DNA of 64,000 nucleotides from Kluyveromyces lactis (taxonomy: Eukaryota; Ascomycota; Saccharomycetes; Saccharomycetales; Saccharomycetaceae): assembly GCF_000002515.2 (NCBI RefSeq), contig NC_006042.1, positions 1,054,001 through 1,118,000 on the forward strand. Reading direction: 5' to 3'. A program made the position numbers and the translations under genes. This document shows, piece after piece, positions 62,715-64,000 of the stretch. How positions within the stretch are numbered: the first letter of the stretch is position 1; every line of letters begins with the position of its first letter. The notes beneath the pieces were generated by a model that saw only the letters and a list, made by a program, of their open reading frames with translations, was not told the origin of the DNA and searched no databases.

Positions 62715-64000
62715 TTATATACAATTTTCGAATAAACAATGCCAGAGATGAGTCTTTCCTTCAGAATCGTCTTCAGTTATATTATCCATTGAGAAGTTCC
62801 TCTCTATTTCCTGTTCTGCTTCTTCTACAGATATCTTGGATCCCGATGCGCGTAACTCTTCCGTCTTTTTCTTCTTCTTCCCCTCAAGTACGGCTTTGTA
62901 CTTCATTATACTCTCTTCGACAGTATTTCTTACCATGAAATTCCATACGTAAGTAACGTCTTTTTGACCAATACGATGGATACGGGAAATAGCTTGAGCT
63001 TCTGTCGATGAATCCATTATTGGTTCCAAAAGAATCAAATGTCTTGCATTCACCAACGTTAATCCTGTGGACTGACTGTGTACATTCAATAGCAAACATG
63101 TGCAGTTGGGGTCTTTTCTGAAGGTATCAACAGCTTTAGCAAATTTGGTGTTTCTCAGTGGCCTTGCGTGAGTCACGTTATGAGCGGTCAATAGTGTGGA
63201 GAGAATACTCAAAAATGCAGAGTGCGAGGAAAAAATCACGATTTGAGGGTTCTTCTTATGCGGTTCTTTCTCCAAATGTTGCTGTTTTATATACAATATC
63301 AATTTCATCACTTGGTCTACCTTGGCACCCCATGTGTTATCCAACATTACCTTATCAACTTCTGTTAAACGTGGGAATTTAGTATATTTCCTAGTAATTA
63401 CAGCCTCGGTATCCTCCTCATGTGTGGTGTCGTTCCCATCACTGCTGGAATTAGTTTGATCGTCGTCCTTCGTCACTTGCTCTGGGTTATCAGTATCATC
63501 TTCTTCCTTCAATTCTTCTTCACGGAACTTGAAGTGATACACTTCGGAACTTGACATTCTGTTTTTGCACATTGGACATGAAGTGTTCTTTTTAAACCAG
63601 TGAGTAACACAGTCCTTACAGAAGAAATGTCCACATTTCAAGATAGAACCAGTGTAAATGTCGGAATAACAAACTGCACAAGAGATATTTTCACCGTTGG
63701 CGATAGCAGTCTTCAACTGACCTAAAGTGTCCAAATATCTTACCCTGGATTCTAAATTGTTTATTACTTTGCAATTGTCGTCATAATCGTGGCCCCTAGT
63801 CACTTTCTTGATGATATTATTTCTCGTAGTAGCATTTAGTTCCGATAGAGGCACCAAGGAGTCAGAAATTCTTTGCAAATAACTGTAATAATTGGTCTTG
63901 GCATTATAGATATCATTAAACTTTTTCAAAATGTTCCGTAATTCTTGGTTTTCTCTCATCACTCTGGTGATCTCCATTTCATAACAATTGATGAACTCTT
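62715..64000 (-). CDS. IRC20: Irc20, Snf2-type ATPase with RING finger, C-terminal part
   Basis: C-terminal 427 residues of a very large (about 1,550 residue) Snf2-family ATPase/E3 ubiquitin ligase linked to recombination and Rad5/SHPRH-like. The frame is open to the right edge, so the ATG at 63977 is internal. A coiled coil leads into a C3HC4 RING finger (CAVCYSDIYTGSILKCGHFFCKDC...CPMC). An acidic linker follows, then the helicase C-terminal domain with IVIFSSHSAFLSIL, STGLTLVNARHLILLEP and AISRIHRIGQKDVTYVWNFMV. The RING between the helicase lobes is the Irc20/SHPRH arrangement. The N-terminal ATPase lobe lies outside the window. Confidence 0.9.
   Translation of the reverse strand, partial: EFINCYEMEITRVMRENQELRNILKKFNDIYNAKTNYYSYLQRISDSLVPLSELNATTRNNIIKKVTRGHDYDDNCKVINNLESRVRYLDTLGQLKTAIANGENISCAVCYSDIYTGSILKCGHFFCKDCVTHWFKKNTSCPMCKNRMSSSEVYHFKFREEELKEEDDTDNPEQVTKDDDQTNSSSDGNDTTHEEDTEAVITRKYTKFPRLTEVDKVMLDNTWGAKVDQVMKLILYIKQQHLEKEPHKKNPQIVIFSSHSAFLSILSTLLTAHNVTHARPLRNTKFAKAVDTFRKDPNCTCLLLNVHSQSTGLTLVNARHLILLEPIMDSSTEAQAISRIHRIGQKDVTYVWNFMVRNTVEESIMKYKAVLEGKKKKKTEELRASGSKISVEEAEQEIERNFSMDNITEDDSEGKTHLWHCLFENCI

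Noticed and set aside
1-64000. Transposons, solo LTRs, CRISPR arrays
   Set aside because: Flanks of all three tRNAs were read for TG...CA-bounded LTRs and none was seen; no reverse transcriptase or transposase frame and no regularly spaced repeats occur.

Overview
This window is nuclear DNA of a budding yeast (Saccharomycetaceae), most likely Kluyveromyces or a close relative that did not pass through the whole-genome duplication. Genes are compact and intron-poor. Promoters carry yeast-type elements (Reb1, PAC, Cbf1, URS1). Gene order interleaves two pairs of S. cerevisiae sister regions: YBR073-077 with YDR047-052, and YER177-180 with YDR099-106. That mixing is what an unduplicated genome should show. 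Many long reading frames begin at non-ATG codons, so I moved starts to the first supported ATG (RGP1, SLM4, the zinc-finger gene, HEM12, VMS1, ISC10, ARX1, STE5, SPO71, TVP15).

Layout. 0-13.5 kb: 3' part of PXA1 (peroxisomal fatty-acid ABC transporter), NOP53 (60S biogenesis), HPR1 (THO complex), AVL9 and RGP1 (late-Golgi traffic), an intron-bearing tRNA-Arg(ACG), SLM4/EGO3 (TORC1 signalling) and DBF4 (replication kinase subunit). 13.5-28.8 kb is gene-poor: an unusually long convergent gap, a C2H2 zinc-finger gene, a 4.7 kb stretch without a convincing gene, the secreted glucanase DSE4/ENG1, another 2.7 kb gap and a Cyc8-like TPR protein. 29-38.5 kb: PFF1, HEM12, VMS1 and RDH54. 38.8-60.6 kb: tRNA-Ile, SLO1, ISC10, ARP10, TMS1, DMC1, ARX1, PDA1, STE5, SPO71, ECM4, TVP15 and a 14-3-3 gene (BMH1). 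60.6-64 kb: a long promoter/intergenic stretch, a tRNA-like element, a perfect hairpin, tRNA-Leu(CAA) with an intron, and the C-terminal part of IRC20, which runs off the right edge.

How genes relate. Four meiosis or sporulation genes (RDH54, ISC10, DMC1, SPO71) lie within 20 kb, and the pheromone scaffold STE5 is beside them. NOP53 and ARX1 both act on the pre-60S ribosome and both have PAC boxes. AVL9 and RGP1 are convergent neighbours in late secretory traffic. Relative to S. cerevisiae, the block ARX1-PDA1-STE5-SPO71 is inverted as a unit, with ECM4 sitting at one breakpoint. No transposon, LTR, CRISPR array, rRNA or centromere was recognised. The features I could not explain are the tRNA-like element near 62.25 kb, the 1.46 kb convergent gap with a telomere-repeat-like motif, and the 4.7 kb gene-poor stretch with a G-quadruplex motif.
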